Source: an uncultured bacterium
GTDB lineage: Bacteria; Patescibacteriota; Minisyncoccia; Phycocordibacterales; CAIZLB01
Assembly (NCBI GenBank): GCA_903864515.1
Contig: CAIPFZ010000018.1
Coordinates: forward strand, 1 to 64,000
Direction of reading: 5' to 3'
DNA: 64,000 nt
Positions 61,255 through 64,000 of this stretch are shown here, piece after piece. The notes beneath the pieces were generated by a model, which saw only the letters and a list, made by a program, of their open reading frames with translations, had not been told where the DNA came from and made no database searches. Positions within the stretch are counted from its first letter, which is position 1, and the number at the start of each line of letters is the position of its first letter. The translations under genes and the position numbers were made by a program.

Positions 61255-61341
61255 GCGCGAGTGTTGAAACTGGTAGACAAGCATCCTTGAGGTGGATGTG
61301 CCCGTAAGGGCGTGGAGGTTCAAGTCCTCTCTCGCGCACCA
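61255..61341 (+). tRNA. tRNA-Leu (anticodon GAG)
   Basis: Plus-strand cloverleaf: acceptor GCGCGAG/CTCGCGC, anticodon stem CATCC/GGATG with loop TTGAGGT (GAG), a long variable arm (GCCCGTAAGGGC) and T-arm GAGGTTCAAGTCCTC. CCA is encoded at 61339-61341. Confidence 0.95.
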
Positions 61342-61628
61342 AAATTAAATTGACCAAAGAGCTCTGAATGACTACCGATGGATATTACTGTTAGTATCAT
61401 ACTGTTATTATCCCTTTCATAGATTAATAGTAAATCTGGGCGAATATGGCACTCATAAAAACCTGAGTATTCACCATTTAGTTTGTGGTTTTTAAATCTC
61501 GGAGCTAAGACTTTTCCAGAAGTTAAAATGTTAATAACATAATTGATTTCAAATTCTGTATATCTTCCTGACAATAAGACTTTCTCTAATTGTTTTTTAA
61601 AATTGTTGGTATAATATATCCTATACAT
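61320..61628 (-). CDS. RelE/YafQ-like toxin
   Basis: The 102-residue protein has the YafQ/RelE pattern: YYTNNFKKQLEKV at the start, a central basic segment, HKLNGEYSGFYECHIRPDLLLIYE and a final strand SIGSHSELFG. In YafQ a C-terminal His-x3-Phe region is catalytic; here HSELF is present. It would cleave mRNA on ribosomes. The antitoxin gene is upstream (54-base gap). The last 22 bases, stop included, lie antisense to the 3' end of tRNA-Leu, so the module seems to have landed next to the tRNA. Confidence 0.87.
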   Translation of the reverse strand: MYRIYYTNNFKKQLEKVLLSGRYTEFEINYVINILTSGKVLAPRFKNHKLNGEYSGFYECHIRPDLLLIYERDNNSMILTVISIGSHSELFGQFNFGARERT

Positions 61629-61682
61629 AGTGCACAGAATATCATTTACACACCAAAGAAAACCCGAAGAAAATATAAATTT

Positions 61683-61961
61683 TTACCTATTTAGGATATC
61701 ATCCAACATTTCCTCGCTTGTTGCAAATCCCTTGCCACTCTTCTTTGCTTCTGCAACTTCCTTTTTCAACAACTCGTAATTTAAGAGTTTCTTACCTTTG
61801 ATGGTTGAAGGAAAGAAGGGGATGGACTCACTTGTAACAACCTCCTTGAGAAAGAGTTTGATTCCAGAGGAAAGATCTAGTCCAATGTCCTTAAGTACAT
61901 TTGATGCTTTTTCTTTCAAATCTTCCTCTATCCTGATTTGTATAGTTGTTTGAATGCTCAT
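61683..61961 (-). CDS. RelB/DinJ-like antitoxin
   Basis: The 92-residue protein begins MSIQTTIQIRIEEDLKEKA, a ribbon-helix-helix DNA-binding segment as in RelB/DinJ (VLKDIGLDLSSGIKLFLKEVV follows). The C-terminal half should wrap the toxin (KSGKGFATSEEMLDDILNR). ATG 61961 is 6 bases after a -10 box, so an upstream in-frame ATG at 61979 is excluded. It is transcribed first, before the toxin. Confidence 0.9.
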   Translation of the reverse strand: MSIQTTIQIRIEEDLKEKASNVLKDIGLDLSSGIKLFLKEVVTSESIPFFPSTIKGKKLLNYELLKKEVAEAKKSGKGFATSEEMLDDILNR

Positions 61962-61967
61962 ATGGGA

Positions 61968-61997
61968 AGTATAATGCATTTGTCATTACATTGTCAA
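61968..61997 (-). promoter_or_regulatory. Promoter and operator of the toxin-antitoxin operon
   Basis: On the minus strand TTGACA (61992-61997), an 18-bp spacer and TATACT (61968-61973) precede the antitoxin ATG by 6 bases. The spacer contains TAATG/CATTA inverted halves (61972-61976 and 61984-61988), a likely site for the antitoxin. Confidence 0.72.
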
Positions 61998-62073
61998 CTC
62001 ACCGGTCTGCCCCCTTTTTTTTATTAAGTAAGTGTTTATGGCCTTTAGTTTTTAATTTTGTTAATATTGTGGT

Positions 62074-63039
62074 ATGGAAAATAATGTAAATGATAATATC
62101 GCAAAAGTAACGGATCCAATAATAAAACGAAACAATCTACGGTTTTCAAAATATGATCAGGAGGTGGTCACTCCAATATGGGTCCAAGCAATTTTTAAAT
62201 TATACGGATATTTTCAAATCTTTTCAGCCGTCTCCTCAATTATTGTACCTATGGTGGGAGGTGTCCTGCTTGGTGTTTTGGCAGCCGCTTTAGGTGGGGG
62301 AAGAGATAGCTTTTTTGAAGCTTTTAAATTATATGGTTATTTGGTAGTTGGGGTTATACCAGCTGCGGTTTTGGCCTATGGCTTTCTAAGAAATAGAAAA
62401 TGGATTATAACCTGCCTAGGTCTCCAGCTCGCGTCGTCATTGTTTTTCTATGTAACTGGTATTATTGGCGGTAAGTCGTATCAAAATGAATTATTATCAA
62501 CATCTTTTTTTTCATCGATGATGATTTTATTCATGGCTATACCAGTTATCGTTATCGTTATTGCAATAATTTATCGAAATACCCTAAGTGGAAAGTTCTT
62601 TGCAATAACTCCTGTTTTGTTAATGGTACTGTCTATGGCCGGTGCGCAGTATTATACTAATGATACTGTTAAGAATAATTCAAACCAAAATATGCAGACT
62701 GAAGTAAATACTGATCGTTTTGATACAAAGACATCTTCAGGATTAAATTCTACTTCTACTACTTCTACTACTACTGCCGTCATGGGTAAAAATGTCGATA
62801 AAAAATCAGGTGTAATAAAGGGTATTAAGATTAATCCCAAAGTGGATAATAGTATTTTAGATAGCGAGGATATAAGTATGCTTAAATATACAATTGAAAA
62901 TGAACCAATTGGTAAAACCAGGGAGGCTTGCGTAGATTATGCCACCCAATATTTTCAAAAAGGATCTTCTCCCGAAGCAAAAGCAGAGGGTGTTGCTCTT
63001 GTAAACGCCTGTGTTTATTATATGGAGGGAGGTAAATAA
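62074..63039 (+). CDS. Polytopic membrane protein, unknown
   Basis: The 321-residue protein has about five membrane helices (about 44-70, 85-107, 113-133, 146-170 and 176-195). A Thr/Ser-rich linker (about 215-240) and a C-terminal helical domain (about 255-321) with paired Cys residues follow. The start is only 5 bases after a TAATATT box. No family was recognised. It is convergent with the M16 peptidase gene. Confidence 0.7.
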   Translation: MENNVNDNIAKVTDPIIKRNNLRFSKYDQEVVTPIWVQAIFKLYGYFQIFSAVSSIIVPMVGGVLLGVLAAALGGGRDSFFEAFKLYGYLVVGVIPAAVLAYGFLRNRKWIITCLGLQLASSLFFYVTGIIGGKSYQNELLSTSFFSSMMILFMAIPVIVIVIAIIYRNTLSGKFFAITPVLLMVLSMAGAQYYTNDTVKNNSNQNMQTEVNTDRFDTKTSSGLNSTSTTSTTTAVMGKNVDKKSGVIKGIKINPKVDNSILDSEDISMLKYTIENEPIGKTREACVDYATQYFQKGSSPEAKAEGVALVNACVYYMEGGK

Positions 63040-63060
63040 AGATTGTTGTCTATTATTCTT

Positions 63061-64000
63061 CTATTTAATTTTCCCCTTGAATTCCTCTGAAATAGTAATC
63101 TCAGTAAATACATCTTCTTTTTTGAAATATGAAGATAGGTGCTTAACGGCCTTGTCATAGTCAGCCCTTATAACCCCCTCTAGATATTCACTTAATTTTT
63201 TTACACTCCTTCCGGATGCAATTTCTCGCTCTGCTGATTCTGCAATATCGCCACTTAAGAATTCACTGGCTAGTGTTCTTTCTATGATAATTTTTCTTTC
63301 TCTCTCACAATCTTCTCTATATTCTCCTTTGACGAATCTGTCTATGGTGTCCCAAATTATGTTTTCAGCGTCTATTATATTCTCAGGTGCAACCTTAACC
63401 CAAATATTTTGAGAAATATATTTTGGATTCTTAAAGAAATTAACTCCAACTCCGTAGCACCAACTATTATCGTGTCTAAGTCTTCTAAACAATACTTCCC
63501 GAAGTATCGTAGTAATCAAACCCAAAGTCTCTTCATCTGATTTTTTAAGCTCAAGAACCCTGTCTATCTCCAAAACCGCCTGTTTATTATCAGTTCTTCC
63601 AATTTCTGCGTAGGTTTTTACCCATCTTTTTTCCTGAGGAAGATTTATTTTAGAAGGTATTTTAAAAGATGGACGTGCTTTTCCACTTGGTAACAGATCA
63701 ATTTTATCCTTTATTTCCCTGACGATGGATTCATTAACTACTCCAGTTAGAATTATAATAGAATTCTCTCTAGTATAATTTTTGTGTGCTGATAAAATAT
63801 CTGTCTTTGATATTTTTGCAACAGTATCAATCCAACCTAAAGGGGATGACATTCTACTTTTCTCAGGTATATCATTATAAAGATTTTTACTCCATTTCTT
63901 TAGATATGCTATGTATTTATCGTTCAACAAATAATCCCAACCTTCTTGAGTTATTACCTTTCTTTCATGTTCAATATCCTCGTCTTTAACAAGAGGTTTA
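63061..64000 (-). CDS. M16 (insulinase/pitrilysin) family peptidase, partial
   Basis: The gene runs off the right edge of the window. The visible 312 residues continue in frame through the last base, so the true start lies outside. Visible parts are a segment of the first M16 domain (DEDIEHERKVITQEGWDYL), ending the catalytic half, and the C-terminal M16 domain (about 80-300) with NYTRENSIIILTG and an SWCYGVGV segment. The zinc motif HxxEH would be in the missing part, so I cannot tell whether it is an active peptidase or a processing-complex partner. Confidence 0.8.
   Translation of the reverse strand, partial: KPLVKDEDIEHERKVITQEGWDYLLNDKYIAYLKKWSKNLYNDIPEKSRMSSPLGWIDTVAKISKTDILSAHKNYTRENSIIILTGVVNESIVREIKDKIDLLPSGKARPSFKIPSKINLPQEKRWVKTYAEIGRTDNKQAVLEIDRVLELKKSDEETLGLITTILREVLFRRLRHDNSWCYGVGVNFFKNPKYISQNIWVKVAPENIIDAENIIWDTIDRFVKGEYREDCERERKIIIERTLASEFLSGDIAESAEREIASGRSVKKLSEYLEGVIRADYDKAVKHLSSYFKKEDVFTEITISEEFKGKIK

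Noticed and set aside
61042..61357. Two minus-strand open frames across the end of rplS and tRNA-Leu
   Set aside because: They are antisense to the Ala/Glu-rich L19 tail and to the tRNA; the RERGLEPPRPYG string is the usual tRNA artefact.
1..64000. CRISPR array or insertion sequence
   Set aside because: I found no regularly spaced repeats, no Cas genes and no transposase; the only recombinase has the look of the housekeeping Xer.
1..64000. Recoding of TGA as an amino acid, known in some Candidate Phyla lineages
   Set aside because: TGA ends several intact genes here (mutM, the SPOUT gene, the toxin, the orphan gene), and tryptophan is encoded by TGG.

Overview
This window looks like a chromosomal segment of a Patescibacteria (Candidate Phyla Radiation) bacterium, most likely a Parcubacteria-type lineage. 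The reasons are its strongly AT-rich sequence, the standard bacterial code with TGA used as stop, the near absence of Shine-Dalgarno sequences, housekeeping genes for information processing and cell wall with almost no biosynthesis, and a chromosomal PrgI/VirB4-type secretion cluster beside type IV pilus genes. This assignment rests on protein families and layout; no rRNA gene lies in the window.

The left part (1-15068) carries three tRNAs, a YraN-like nuclease, the CCA-adding enzyme, exonuclease III, a XerC/D recombinase, ribosomal protein S15, an NYN-domain protein with a membrane partner, a TraR/DksA-like protein, a YifB/ComM ATPase, a LysM-M23 wall hydrolase, a UvrD/PcrA helicase and RsmA. 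From 15071 to 29049, on one strand, runs a type IV secretion-like cluster: a VirB6/TrbL-like polytopic protein, PrgI, a TraC-like protein, VirB4 ATPase, a two-helix pilin-like protein and several secreted or anchored proteins of unknown function. No relaxase or VirD4 was seen, so it is probably a cell-surface machine and not a mobile element.

The replication-origin region follows: yidC, rnpA and rpmH on the minus strand diverge from dnaA, dnaN and a small DciA-like gene on the plus strand, with DnaA-box-like sequences and repeats between them. Then come a class A penicillin-binding protein, an acidic small protein, ruvB-ruvC, a strong candidate 6S RNA (38376-38550), the pilus ATPase pilB, a large polyproline and helical protein of unknown role, tsaE, polA and a DNA polymerase III delta-like gene.

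The right part (47500-64000) is mixed. It holds an HTH-Fic protein behind a palindromic operator-promoter, a SPOUT methyltransferase, mutM, ruvA, S20, PH-domain membrane proteins, a 2H phosphoesterase, a possibly foreign orphan gene, an unusual RuvX/YqgF-tRNA-binding-domain fusion, a pilMNO-like operon, an RluA-type pseudouridine synthase, alanine racemase, L19, a RelB/DinJ-YafQ-like toxin-antitoxin pair and a partial M16 peptidase. Six tRNAs are scattered here.

A recurring feature is a TATAAT-like -10 box only 6-12 bases before the start codon. This implies that many genes are transcribed as leaderless or near-leaderless mRNAs. It also helped to choose starts for dnaA, rplS, rpsT, pcrA, polA and the antitoxin.
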